A DNA stretch of 64,000 bases, taken from contig NZ_CP039292.1 in NCBI RefSeq assembly GCF_004798665.1, positions 930,001 through 994,000 on the forward strand, read 5' to 3'. Position 1 is the first letter of the stretch. Every line of letters starts with the position of its first letter. The notes below the pieces were generated by a model. That model saw only the letters and a program-made list of their open reading frames with translations, did not search any database and had not been told where the DNA came from. Of this stretch, positions 32,950 to 41,998 are shown piece after piece. The translations under genes and the position numbers were made by a program. Origin of the DNA: Actinomyces procaprae (lineage in GTDB: Bacteria; Actinomycetota; Actinomycetes; Actinomycetales; Actinomycetaceae).

Positions 32950-35331
32950 ATGGCAGACCCTCAAGTCAGAAAAACACAACAGTGGCTCAACACCACCTAC
33001 GGCTCGAAGGCGGGCTGGGTGCGGCTGGAGGAGGACGGGCTCACCGGCTGGTCTACCATCTACGGCCTGCGCCGCGCGCTGCAGGCCGAACTGGGAATCA
33101 GCCAACTCGCCTCCGGCTTCGGGCCGGCCACCACCAGTGCCTTCCGCACGAAGATTGGAAAGATCGACGCCTCTTTCACCGGTTCCCAGAACATATTGTG
33201 CATTCTCAGCGGGGCGCTGTGGTGCAAGGGATACACGGCCATCACCCTCAACCCGGGCGCCGTCTTCGGCTTCGAGGGCCTGAGCGGTTCGGTGGCCTCG
33301 GTGCGCGCTGACCTCGGACTGAGCACAGGCGCATCCCCGGCGGTCGACGTCAAGATCATGGCCTCGCTGCTGTCAATGGACGCCTACACGATCCTCAGCG
33401 GCTACGGCGGAACCGCTGAGATCCAAGCCGTGCAGCGCCGACTGAACGGTATCTACCACGCACGGCAGGACTTCGCCCTGGTGCCCTGCGACGGCGTGCA
33501 CTCCAGAGCGGTGCAGACCGCTCTCCTGCTCGCCCTCCAGTACGAGCTCGGCATGGCCGACGGCGTGGCCAACGGCAACTTCGGCAACGGTACTAAGAAC
33601 GGCCTGAAATCGCAGGCGATGCTGAGCACTGGCAGCGTCGACGGCGCCAAGCGTTTCGTCATGCTCTTCCACGCAGCCATGATCCTCAATGGACTCGGCA
33701 TCTCTCTGAATAGCAGCTTCACCAGCACCACCAGCAGTGTCATCAGCAGTTTCCAGTCCTTCATGGAGATCCCCCAGACCGGGAAGGGCGACTATACAAC
33801 CTGGTGCAGTCTTCTTGTCTCCTGTGGTGATACGAGCATCGCAACCAAGGGATTCGACACTTCCGAGAAGCTGACCGGCGGAAAGGCCGCGGCTGCGGTG
33901 CGGCGGGGCTACACCCATGTGGGCAGGTACCTTGTTACCGGTAACTACATCAGTGCCCCCGAGCTCGATGACCTGAGAGCTGCGGGACTGCGCCTGATTC
34001 CGCTCTTTCAGCGCTTCAACAACGAGGTCTCCTACATGACCTATGATAACGGTACTTCGCAGGCCTTCGAGGCCCTGACGCGTGCACGGGTGCTCGGACT
34101 GCCCGCCGGATCAGTCATTTACTTCGCCGTTGACTTCGATGCCACGGGCGACGTGGTGAACGGACCCGTGGCCAACTACTTCCAGGGCGTCAACGACGTC
34201 ATGGGATCGGTTCCGAACAGTTATCAGGTGGGCATCTATGCCCCCAGAAACGCCTGTCAGACGATGATCGATCGCGGTCTTGCGGTAGGCGCCTACGTCT
34301 CCGGCATGTCCACCGGTTATTCCGGCAACATGGGCTATGCCATGCCCCAGGAGTGGCACTACAACCAGATCCTTGAGACCAGTGCGGACCTCGGAAGTGG
34401 ATCAAGCACCCCCATCGACAAGGTCGTTGTGTCGCGTAAGGGCCCGTCGGTGGATTTGGCGGCCGTGCCGGGACCTCCGATCGAGAAGGAAGGAGCCAAT
34501 TCGGCAACGGGATTCGACCTTCTTTTCATGTGGTACGTGAATGCTGAAGCGAGATGCTCGATGGCGATCAATGATCTTCCTGATGGGGCGGCAAAGGCGT
34601 ACGCCGCTGATCCGTCTGCCTTTATTCTGGGTTGGCTCCGTAAGCCAACCTATTGGGGCAATGCGAATAGAGGCATGTGGCTCGTCTACACCCCTGAGGT
34701 CGATAATCAGGGTGCTACCTCGGCGCGCGTAGTATGTGAGAATGCACTGAGCCGGGGTGCAGTGCCCCCCGATACTGTGTTGGACTTGCCTCACTGGGCT
34801 GTATCCACGCTGGCGTACATAAGCTGGGGCGCAAACATCAGTCCGGCGCAGTATGGGTATGGTGACTTAGGCGGGTGGGCTCTCGATCTGTATTCGGTGT
34901 ACGGGAAGTGGGAATCGAGTGGCGGTGGCGCCGATCTTTATTCCTGGGCGCTGGAGGAAATCGGTGCCGAAGGTGATTCGGTGTTCGGGCGGGCGGACTT
35001 GCTTGCGGATGTTGATGCCTGGTTGGTGGCGAACCCTGGATCGACCACCCTGTTTAGGGAGAGGTTCCGGCGTGTTCGGTCTATGGCGCCGAACGATAGG
35101 ATACGGGAATTCTACAGGACTCGATTCGCGTCTAGTGCTTCCAATGTCGATGCCGCGTTTGCGGGAATTGCCTATGGGTTAGATCTGGGTCTATTCAAAG
35201 ATATCGGGCCAACGTTGCCGATATTGAGGGATGCTGGGAACTTTGAGGCCCCGCCGACTGAGGAGCAGCGTCGCGCCTTGACGTCGGCGTTCGCTGACCG
35301 ATTGGCTCGAGGGGTGGAAGATGAATTCTGA
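32950..35331 (+). CDS. Peptidoglycan-binding/DUF1906 (glycoside hydrolase-like) multidomain protein
   Basis: This 793-aa protein has no signal peptide. Residues 1-290 contain two or three PG_binding_1-like repeats (VRKTQQWLNTTYG, IQAVQRRLNGIYHAR, followed by SRAVQTALLLALQYELGM). Residues about 300-510 form a DUF1906 TIM-barrel-like domain, as in Rv2525c, from KGFDTSEKLTGG through YLVTGNYISAPELDDLRAAG, VIYFAVDFDATG and QVGIYAPRN. Residues 515-793 are a separate C-terminal region with DLPHWAVSTLAYI and GDLGGWALDLYSVYG. From about 34480 the DNA drops in GC and uses rarer codons, suggesting a different origin for this region. AGGAGA precedes the ATG. Cell-wall hydrolysis is inferred. Confidence 0.85.
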   Translation: MADPQVRKTQQWLNTTYGSKAGWVRLEEDGLTGWSTIYGLRRALQAELGISQLASGFGPATTSAFRTKIGKIDASFTGSQNILCILSGALWCKGYTAITLNPGAVFGFEGLSGSVASVRADLGLSTGASPAVDVKIMASLLSMDAYTILSGYGGTAEIQAVQRRLNGIYHARQDFALVPCDGVHSRAVQTALLLALQYELGMADGVANGNFGNGTKNGLKSQAMLSTGSVDGAKRFVMLFHAAMILNGLGISLNSSFTSTTSSVISSFQSFMEIPQTGKGDYTTWCSLLVSCGDTSIATKGFDTSEKLTGGKAAAAVRRGYTHVGRYLVTGNYISAPELDDLRAAGLRLIPLFQRFNNEVSYMTYDNGTSQAFEALTRARVLGLPAGSVIYFAVDFDATGDVVNGPVANYFQGVNDVMGSVPNSYQVGIYAPRNACQTMIDRGLAVGAYVSGMSTGYSGNMGYAMPQEWHYNQILETSADLGSGSSTPIDKVVVSRKGPSVDLAAVPGPPIEKEGANSATGFDLLFMWYVNAEARCSMAINDLPDGAAKAYAADPSAFILGWLRKPTYWGNANRGMWLVYTPEVDNQGATSARVVCENALSRGAVPPDTVLDLPHWAVSTLAYISWGANISPAQYGYGDLGGWALDLYSVYGKWESSGGGADLYSWALEEIGAEGDSVFGRADLLADVDAWLVANPGSTTLFRERFRRVRSMAPNDRIREFYRTRFASSASNVDAAFAGIAYGLDLGLFKDIGPTLPILRDAGNFEAPPTEEQRRALTSAFADRLARGVEDEF

Positions 35332-35923
35332 TTCGCAAGTTCGTCGACGGCTTCTTCTCGGGCTTGGTGCCATCGTACGTACGGTCATGGTGCTGGTTGG
35401 CATCGCGCTTCTGTTATGGGGCGCGCAGTGGGCGGCAATGGCCTTCGGTCTGTCGATCGTTCGTCCGACTATGCCTGTCACAGCGCATTTGAGCGACCGT
35501 CTTCGAGAAGGGGATGGTGTGTTCACATTTGTGTGGTGGCGTTCCACGCTGGAGGCGGCGGCTGGCTTCGCCCTCATTCCGAAGTGGCGCCCGAAGTATC
35601 GTTTTGATGTGGCCTCTGTTGCCGTCGCAGTGTTTGCTGCATGCTGTATGGCGTTCTTGATTCAGGTGTTTGCGGGATCCCGGGAGTATGGAACTTGTGT
35701 ATACCCGGGTTGCTGGCCGGGTCTGTGGGATGGTGCAGTCCTGGCGGCGCCTTTCTTTGCCGGTTTGTTGACTCTGGCGGTGATGGCTTTTTTTGCCGAC
35801 CGGATCCCTCTGTGGGTGCGTTGTCTGTGCCCGACGGCTGTGTACTTGGTGGGGATGGTGTTGCTGGCGGCTACGTGGGACCGCTGGCTGTTGCCCTTCT
35901 TCGCGGGCCCGCCACCCTGGTAG
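35321..35923 (+). CDS. Membrane protein of unknown function
   Basis: This 200-aa protein has five or six hydrophobic helices (starting near residues 15, 75, 98, 140 and 168) and a cysteine-containing extracytoplasmic loop (GTCVYPGCWPG). It overlaps the 3' end of the DUF1906 gene by 11 bp and shares its lower GC, so the two were probably inherited together. No family is recognisable. It could be an immunity, anchoring or export partner for the upstream protein; this is positional inference only. Confidence 0.75.
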   Translation: MNSDSQVRRRLLLGLGAIVRTVMVLVGIALLLWGAQWAAMAFGLSIVRPTMPVTAHLSDRLREGDGVFTFVWWRSTLEAAAGFALIPKWRPKYRFDVASVAVAVFAACCMAFLIQVFAGSREYGTCVYPGCWPGLWDGAVLAAPFFAGLLTLAVMAFFADRIPLWVRCLCPTAVYLVGMVLLAATWDRWLLPFFAGPPPW

Positions 35924-35994
35924 CTATCCCACTCACATGGAATCTCGCGGTATGTCCTGATTTCCGCATCATCACCCCGACTCAAGGAACAACC

Positions 35995-37026
35995 ATGCAC
36001 TCATCCACACCCAAAGACGCATCGCAGCCATTGCGCATGTCCCGACGCAGCCTGCTATCCGGGTTCGGCCTGGGAGCCGGCGCCGCACTGCTGGTGTCAA
36101 CGGCTCCGCAGGCGCATGCCGCGGGAGCCGAAGTCAGCCTCACGCCCGGGGAAGAGACCACCGAAGTCGCCACCACCGACGGCACGACCGTGACCGTGCC
36201 GGTTCTACTGGGCGGAACCCTCACTATCACTGGAGGCAGCCTGCCGGCCGGAACGCGTATAGCGCTGACCTGGTCCTCAGCCCTGTACGCCACTGAGGAG
36301 GCACCCGCGATCACCCGTGACGATGAGGCATTCGACTGCGCCTTCGAGGCGGAGCCCACCGACGACGGCACCACCGGGAGTGCGGCCGTCCTGCTCGGCG
36401 CGGAACTGCCCGAGGGCGCATTCACACTGGCACTGGGCTCGGTCCGAGCCCTGACCTATCCCGACGACATCATTGCCCCGCCCACCGCGACGACAATTGC
36501 CCTCGCGCTACCGGACGGGGACCGGGAAGTCACGCAAGAACCGGCCGATACCGGCACCAGCACTGATCTTCTATGGGGAGCGACGATCGGCGTTACCTGG
36601 ACCGCGCTGCGCTGGGCCGACGGCTTCCATCTGTGGAAGCCGGATACCGTCGCCCTGCATTCTGTCGGGCCATCGCCGGTGCCCGCAGAAACCGTCATCG
36701 ACGTCCAAGTGGATGCGGGTGCATTCACCGATCTGGCCGTCGGACCCGAAGATGCTCAGGCGTCCGGCTCGGTTCAGGGAACGGTACTGCGCGCCTCGTA
36801 CCCGATCCCCGAACCCGTTGCCGCCGACACAATCCTGGCCATCCCAATCACTGTTGCCAATGCCGAACTCGGCGGCGAGCTGGCGTCCTACGAGCCGCCG
36901 CTGCTGGCGCTCACCAACGCCGCCGCCTCGCAGACCCAGCGACTCACTGGCCTGGAGACGGTCAGCAGGCAGGACAACGCCGTCGATGCCGCCAGCAAGG
37001 TGCTCTACGGCATGGACGAGGAATGA
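35995..37026 (+). CDS. Tat-exported protein of unknown function
   Basis: This 343-aa protein has a twin-arginine signal (MSRRSLLSGFGLGAGAALLV, cleavage after QAHA). The mature part appears all-beta, rich in Thr, Ala and acidic residues, with repeated Ig-like stretches (VTVPVLLGGTLTITGGSLPA; GATIGVTWTALRW). There is no cysteine-rich or catalytic motif and no LPXTG anchor. AAGGA lies 6 nt before the ATG at 35995, so I rejected the longer open frame from 35641. GC content returns to the high genome norm here. An adhesin-like or structural surface role is a guess. Confidence 0.78.
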   Translation: MHSSTPKDASQPLRMSRRSLLSGFGLGAGAALLVSTAPQAHAAGAEVSLTPGEETTEVATTDGTTVTVPVLLGGTLTITGGSLPAGTRIALTWSSALYATEEAPAITRDDEAFDCAFEAEPTDDGTTGSAAVLLGAELPEGAFTLALGSVRALTYPDDIIAPPTATTIALALPDGDREVTQEPADTGTSTDLLWGATIGVTWTALRWADGFHLWKPDTVALHSVGPSPVPAETVIDVQVDAGAFTDLAVGPEDAQASGSVQGTVLRASYPIPEPVAADTILAIPITVANAELGGELASYEPPLLALTNAAASQTQRLTGLETVSRQDNAVDAASKVLYGMDEE

Positions 37027-37091
37027 CGGCCGAATCGGTTGCCGTTACGCACTGATCGTCACGCCCCGCCGTCACGACCCCGCCGCCTGGC

Positions 37092-37097
37092 TATCCT
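37092..37097 (+). promoter_or_regulatory. -10 box giving a leaderless menC message
   Basis: TATCCT (37092-37097) fits TANNNT and is followed after 6 nt by the GTG start of menC at 37104. No ribosome site lies between, so menC-menD is probably transcribed as a leaderless mRNA. Confidence 0.5.
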
Positions 37098-37103
37098 GTC
37101 CGC

Positions 37104-38285
37104 GTGACCATCCCCAACCGCGTCCCGGCGTCCGCGTCGGCCCGCGCCCGCGGCGAACTCGATCTGGACGCCCTGCGCGCCGGCGTCGGCGGGCGGCTGC
37201 TGGCCGACATCGACCGGGCCGTCGTCTGGGACGTCGCCATGCGCACCCCCTTCCGCGGCCTGACCCGCCGCGACGGCGTGCTCCTGCACGGGCCGGCCGG
37301 CTGGGGCGAACTCGCCCCCTTCTGGGACTACGACGCCAACACCTGTGCCCCCTGGCTGGCCTCCGCCCTGGAGCAGGCCACCGTCGGGGGCACCGACCTG
37401 CCCCGTCACCGTGAGACGGTCCCCGTCAACATCACCGTCCCCGCCGTCGGTCCCGAGCAGGCCCGCTCCCTGATCGCCGCCGCCGGGGCGAGCACCGCTA
37501 CCGGCCCCGCCCGCAGCGCCTCCCGCCGGTCCGACGCCGTTCCCGTCACCGTCAAGATCAAGGTCACCGGGGCCCGCGTCTCAGACCGTGAGGCCCTGGC
37601 CGCCGACATGGAGCGCATCGAGGCCGTGCGTGACGCCATCGGTCCGCGCGGACGCATCCGCATCGACGTCAACGGCGCCTGGGACCTGGAGACCGCCCGT
37701 AAGCTCCTGCCCCTGCTGGACACCGCCGCCCAGGGCCTGGAGTACGTGGAACAGCCCTGCGGCTCCACCCAGGCGCTCGCCGACCTGCGGCGCCTGGTGA
37801 ACATCCCCGTCGCCGCCGACGAGTCGATCCGCCTGTCCAACGACCCGCTGGCCGTGACCCGCCTGGGCGCTGCAGACGTGGCCGTCATCAAGGTCGCCCC
37901 GCTTGGTGGCGTGCGTCGCTGCCTCGCCCTGGTCGAGCGCCTCGGCCTGCCCGCCGTCGTCTCCTCCGCAATCGACACCAGCGTCGGCATCGGCGCGGGT
38001 GTCACCCTCGCGGCCGCCCTGCCCGAGCTGGAGCACGCCTGCGGGCTGGGTACGGTGCGACTGCTCGCCCGCGACGTCGCTGCTCCCTCCGCCGTACCCG
38101 CCGACGACGCCCTGCCGGTACGGCCCGTGCACGTCTCGCGGGCGCTCCTGCGCACCGCCTCCGCCGACACCGAGGTCACCGCCCACTGGCAGACCCGCCT
38201 GGTTCACATCGCCGCCGCCCTGCAGCGCAGACGTGAACGGGAAGCCGCAGACCCCAGCCTGGCCGTGGCGGGACTGCGGCTATGA
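37104..38285 (+). CDS. menC: o-Succinylbenzoate synthase
   Basis: MenC dehydrates SHCHC to o-succinylbenzoate, in the enolase superfamily. The 393-aa protein has an N-terminal capping domain and a barrel with catalytic lysines in VKIKV. Metal ligands are in RIDVNGAWD, YVEQPC and VAADES, with the second catalytic lysine in VAVIKVAPLGGV. It is somewhat longer than usual owing to an Ala/Ser-rich loop near residues 130-150 (AGASTATGPARSASRRSD). The GTG start at 37104 follows a -10 box. It overlaps menD by 4 bp (ATGA), giving a menCD operon. Confidence 0.94.
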   Translation: MTIPNRVPASASARARGELDLDALRAGVGGRLLADIDRAVVWDVAMRTPFRGLTRRDGVLLHGPAGWGELAPFWDYDANTCAPWLASALEQATVGGTDLPRHRETVPVNITVPAVGPEQARSLIAAAGASTATGPARSASRRSDAVPVTVKIKVTGARVSDREALAADMERIEAVRDAIGPRGRIRIDVNGAWDLETARKLLPLLDTAAQGLEYVEQPCGSTQALADLRRLVNIPVAADESIRLSNDPLAVTRLGAADVAVIKVAPLGGVRRCLALVERLGLPAVVSSAIDTSVGIGAGVTLAAALPELEHACGLGTVRLLARDVAAPSAVPADDALPVRPVHVSRALLRTASADTEVTAHWQTRLVHIAAALQRRREREAADPSLAVAGLRL

Positions 38286-40087
38286 GCGCAGCGCCGCCGT
38301 CGCTCAGCGCCGCCCGTGCCCTTGTCAACGCACTTGTCCGGGCCGGTGTGCGCCAGGTTGTCCTCGCGCCCGGATCCCGCTCCGCACCCCTGGTGCCGGC
38401 GCTGGCCGCGGCCGAGCGCGACGGCGCACTGCGGGTACGTGTAGTGATTGACGAGCGCACCGCCGGCTTCGTCGCCCTGGGATGCGCTCGCGCCGAGCTA
38501 TTGGCAGGGTGCCGCCGCCCGGCCGCCGTCGTCACCACCTCCGGCACCGCCGTCGCCAACCTGCACCCGGCTGTCGCGGAGGCCGACGCCGCCGGCGTGC
38601 CCCTGCTCCTGGTCACCGCCGACCGGCCCCACGAGGCGGTCGGCACCGGCGCCAACCAGACCACCGAGCAGACCCGTATCTTCGGTGCGGCGCCGCGGCA
38701 GGTGGTGGACCTGCCCGCGGACCTCACCGCCGACCTGGGGGAGGTTGCCGGCGCGCGCGCCATCGCCGGCCAGGTGCGCCGGGCGGTGGACGCCGCCACC
38801 GGCGCCCTGACCAACGACCCGGGGCCGGCCCAGGTCAACATTCGTTTCCGGCCTCCGCTCGCGCCCGAGCCCGGCGGGGAAGCTCCTCCCGGTGCTGAGA
38901 CGGTCCCCGGTGCCGCGCCGAAGCCCCAGGGGGACGCACCGCAGCCCCCGGCGGGGACCGGAGCGGAGGCGACGGATCCGCTCGTGTCCTTCCCGGCCTC
39001 CCCGGGCCCGGCGGCATGCGGGGCGGCGCCTGCGGCCAGCGGTGTGCCCTCGTGCCGGGAGGAGCGCGGCATCGTCGTCGCCGGGGACAGTGTTGATGAC
39101 ATCGGCCGGTACGCCCGCGCCCTGGCCGAGTACCTGGACTGGCCGCTGCTGGCTGAGCCGACCTCCGGTGCCCGGGGCGGGCCACAGGCCCTGACTCGTT
39201 ATGCCGAGCTGTTGGCGACGTCGGCGGGTACACGGCTGGCGGGGCGCGCTCAGCGTGTCGTTGTGGCAGGACACCCCAGCCTCACGCGGCCTATCAGCAA
39301 GCTGCTTGCCCGCGACGACCTGCGTATAGACGTGCTGGCCTCCACGGCCCGCTGGACCGACGTCGCGGGCGCGGTCAACTCCGTGACGCCGCTTGGGGTC
39401 CCCGGTGCTCCGACGGCGTCGGCGCTGTCCGAGCTGGCTGCCGCCCTCGGCCTGTGCCCCGGCCCGCGCGGCTGGACGACGCGGTGGCGTGCTGCCGTCG
39501 ACGCCCTGCCCGCCGTCAGCGCGCAACCGCGCTCTGGGGCGCTGACCGCGGACGCGGCCGTAACCGCCGTGTGGGATGCCGCCCGCGCGGCCGTCCCGGG
39601 CGGAGCCGCGCCCCTGCTGGTCGTCGGCTCCTCCATGACCATCCGGCGGCTGGACCGGCTGGCCGCGCCCGCCGTCGGACCGGCGCCGGCCGCGATCGCC
39701 AACCGGGGGCTGGCCGGTATCGACGGGACCCTCGCCACCGCGCTAGGGGCCGCCATCACCGCCGGACCCGTGCGCGCCGTCGTCGGGGACCTGACCTTCC
39801 TGCACGACGCCATGAGCCTGTCCCGCGGGCGGCTGGAGGCTCAGCCGGACCTGCAAGTCGTAGTGATTGACGACGGCGGTGGTGAGATCTTCTCCACCCT
39901 GGAGTACCCGGCGGTGACTCCGGCAGCGGACTTCGCCCGGTACTTCGCCACACCGCAGCACGCCGACCCGGGAGCAGTCGCAGCCGCCCTTGGCATCACC
40001 GTCCACCGGCCCGACGACCTGGGCGCGCTGCGGGCACTGCTGGACGAGCCGGTGCGAGGGATCAGTGTGGTGCAGGTGTGCGCGTAG
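38282..40087 (+). CDS. menD: SEPHCHC synthase
   Basis: MenD is the thiamine-diphosphate enzyme that joins 2-oxoglutarate to isochorismate, the first committed step to menaquinone. The 601-aa protein begins with the Pyr domain (VLAPGSRSAPLVPAL, VIDERTAGFVALGCA, VVTTSGTAVANLHPAVAEA). It ends with the PP domain (NRGLAGIDGTLATALGAA, VVGDLTFLHDAMSL, VVIDDGGGEIFSTLEYP). A Pro/Gly/Glu-rich low-complexity linker of about 60 residues after position 200 is longer than in most homologues. Translation is coupled to menC. Confidence 0.96.
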   Translation: MSAAPPSLSAARALVNALVRAGVRQVVLAPGSRSAPLVPALAAAERDGALRVRVVIDERTAGFVALGCARAELLAGCRRPAAVVTTSGTAVANLHPAVAEADAAGVPLLLVTADRPHEAVGTGANQTTEQTRIFGAAPRQVVDLPADLTADLGEVAGARAIAGQVRRAVDAATGALTNDPGPAQVNIRFRPPLAPEPGGEAPPGAETVPGAAPKPQGDAPQPPAGTGAEATDPLVSFPASPGPAACGAAPAASGVPSCREERGIVVAGDSVDDIGRYARALAEYLDWPLLAEPTSGARGGPQALTRYAELLATSAGTRLAGRAQRVVVAGHPSLTRPISKLLARDDLRIDVLASTARWTDVAGAVNSVTPLGVPGAPTASALSELAAALGLCPGPRGWTTRWRAAVDALPAVSAQPRSGALTADAAVTAVWDAARAAVPGGAAPLLVVGSSMTIRRLDRLAAPAVGPAPAAIANRGLAGIDGTLATALGAAITAGPVRAVVGDLTFLHDAMSLSRGRLEAQPDLQVVVIDDGGGEIFSTLEYPAVTPAADFARYFATPQHADPGAVAAALGITVHRPDDLGALRALLDEPVRGISVVQVCA

Positions 40088-40251
40088 TCTCGCAGGGCGT
40101 GCATGTGGTGCATGCCACTGTGTACTTGTGATATCAAGCTTCAACACGGCATTCACAGGCATGTCCCAGACTAGTGTCGGAGATGACTCAGGTCATGCGT
40201 ATTGGGTGAGACTCGTCTAGTGAGCGGGCCGTTGGCCCGAGGAGGAGAGCC

Positions 40252-41895
40252 ATGAGCACGAACGATCCCTTCGCCGCATCCGGCGACGCCGAGCGGCCGT
40301 CCGCTGACGAGACACAGCGGCTTGGCGCCGGTTCCACGCCGCAGCAGCCCGGCTCCGGCTATGGAGCCTCCAGTGGCAGCGGCGCCTCAGGGTACGGTCC
40401 GGGATCGGGCAGCGGCGGGGGAGTGAGCCCCTCATCGCCCTACACCTCCGCGCCCCAGCCGCCCGCCGGCTACAACTTCGGCCGTACCTCCGCGTCGGGC
40501 TCCGGGACCTCGCCCTACGCGCCGTCCGCCCAGGGCGCCGGCTCCTGGCCCTACGGACAGTCCGCCGGCCAGGCCGCCGGCGCGGGCAGCTACCAGAGCC
40601 CCTACCAGCAGCCGAGCGCGCAGAGCTCCAGCGGCGCAGGCAGTACTCAGCCGCCTTACCAGTCACCGAATCAGTCACTGACTCCCACGGGCCCTGAACC
40701 GGGCGGAGCCCGCCGCGGACCGGGCTGGGGCGGCGTGATAGCCACCTCCGTGGTGACCGCACTGCTCGCCTGTGGGGGAACCGTGGCAGCCGTGCACTAC
40801 CTGGACGACGGCGAAGACACCGGCCGTTCATCCTCCGCGCCGACGGCGATCGCCACCGGCTCCACCACCCAGACGGTCTCCTCCACCGGCACCGCCCCCG
40901 ACTGGGAGGCCGTGACCGCGGCGGTGTCCAACGCCGTCGTCGCCATCACCGTGGCAGTGAGCGAAGGCACAGCGGTCGGATCCGGCGTCATTTACGACTC
41001 CTCCGGCCACATCATCACCAACAACCACGTGGTTGCCGGTGCCTCCCAGATTCAGGTGACGCTTGCGGACGGGCGCATCTACGAGGCGAAGACCACCGGC
41101 ACCGACCCGGCCACTGACTTGGCCGTCATCGAGCTGGTCGATGCGCCGGATGATCTGACAGTGGCACAGTTCGGCAACTCCGACGACCTGGTCACCGGCG
41201 AGGACGTCATGGCCATCGGCAATCCGCTGGGGCTGTCCTCCACCGCCACCACTGGCATTATCTCAGCGCTGAACCGCCCGGTGGTCACTGTCCAGGAGGA
41301 CACCGACTCCTCAAACCAGGGCGGCTCCTCCCTGCCGGATCAGCTCAGCGGCCTGCTGGGCCAGTCACAAACCACGACAACCATGCAGTACACCAACGCC
41401 ATCCAGACCGATGCGGCGATTAATCACGGCAATTCCGGTGGCCCGCTGTTCGACAACACCGGCGCCGTAATCGGCATCAATAGTTCGATCGCATCCATGC
41501 CCAACTCCACGGAACAGTCTGGATCCATCGGTATCGGCTTTGCGATTCCCTCCAATCTGGCGCAGAAGATCGCCGATCAGCTCATCCAGACCGGTACGGC
41601 CACGCACGCTTACCTCGGCGTGGCCATCGAAACCGGTGGTGCCACGACGTCTGATGGCGTCACCCGTGCCGGTGCTGAGGTCAGCACTGTGGAGTCCGGT
41701 TCTCCGGCGGATCAGGCCGGTATCGAGGTGGGCGACGTGATCACGGCGATTGATGGGAAGACCACCAGTCAGTCGGCCGCTCTGACCGGATTCGTGCGCC
41801 AGTACTCTGCCGGTGACGAGGTGACCTTGACCGTCATTCGCGACGGCAAGGAGATGGAGATCCCGGTGACGCTCAAGGAGCGCGAAGACTCCTGA
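40252..41895 (+). CDS. HtrA/DegP-like membrane-anchored serine protease with PDZ domain
   Basis: This 547-aa protein has about 165 disordered Ser/Gly/Pro/Gln-rich cytoplasmic residues and one transmembrane helix (GVIATSVVTALLACGGTVAAV). An extracytoplasmic trypsin-like domain shows the triad His in ITNNHVVAGA, Asp in DPATDLAVIEL and Ser in INHGNSGGPLFDN. A C-terminal PDZ domain follows (YLGVAIETGG to VTLTVIRDGK). This is the actinobacterial PepD/HtrA layout used in envelope protein quality control. GAGGAGGAG lies just upstream of the ATG at 40252. A strong hairpin terminates the gene. Confidence 0.95.
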   Translation: MSTNDPFAASGDAERPSADETQRLGAGSTPQQPGSGYGASSGSGASGYGPGSGSGGGVSPSSPYTSAPQPPAGYNFGRTSASGSGTSPYAPSAQGAGSWPYGQSAGQAAGAGSYQSPYQQPSAQSSSGAGSTQPPYQSPNQSLTPTGPEPGGARRGPGWGGVIATSVVTALLACGGTVAAVHYLDDGEDTGRSSSAPTAIATGSTTQTVSSTGTAPDWEAVTAAVSNAVVAITVAVSEGTAVGSGVIYDSSGHIITNNHVVAGASQIQVTLADGRIYEAKTTGTDPATDLAVIELVDAPDDLTVAQFGNSDDLVTGEDVMAIGNPLGLSSTATTGIISALNRPVVTVQEDTDSSNQGGSSLPDQLSGLLGQSQTTTTMQYTNAIQTDAAINHGNSGGPLFDNTGAVIGINSSIASMPNSTEQSGSIGIGFAIPSNLAQKIADQLIQTGTATHAYLGVAIETGGATTSDGVTRAGAEVSTVESGSPADQAGIEVGDVITAIDGKTTSQSAALTGFVRQYSAGDEVTLTVIRDGKEMEIPVTLKEREDS

Positions 41896-41932
41896 GCCGG
41901 AGGTCCAAGAGACGGCGGGAGCAGTAGCTGAG

Positions 41933-41967
41933 TTCGGCCGGGGCGCCAGGCGGGCGCCCCGGCCGAA
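41933..41967. terminator. Bidirectional hairpin terminator
   Basis: TTCGGCCGGGGCGCC (41933-41947) pairs perfectly with GGCGCCCCGGCCGAA (41953-41967) around a 5-nt loop. It lies between the convergent ends of the HtrA gene and purU and reads AA/TT at its base on both strands, so it can serve both. Confidence 0.85.
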
Positions 41968-41998
41968 TCCGCGTTGTGGGCACAGGCGACGCGTGGGC

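Noticed and set aside
35641..35994. N-terminal extension of the Tat-exported protein
   Set aside because: It would bury the twin-arginine signal and overlaps the upstream membrane gene; AAGGA before 35995 marks the real start.
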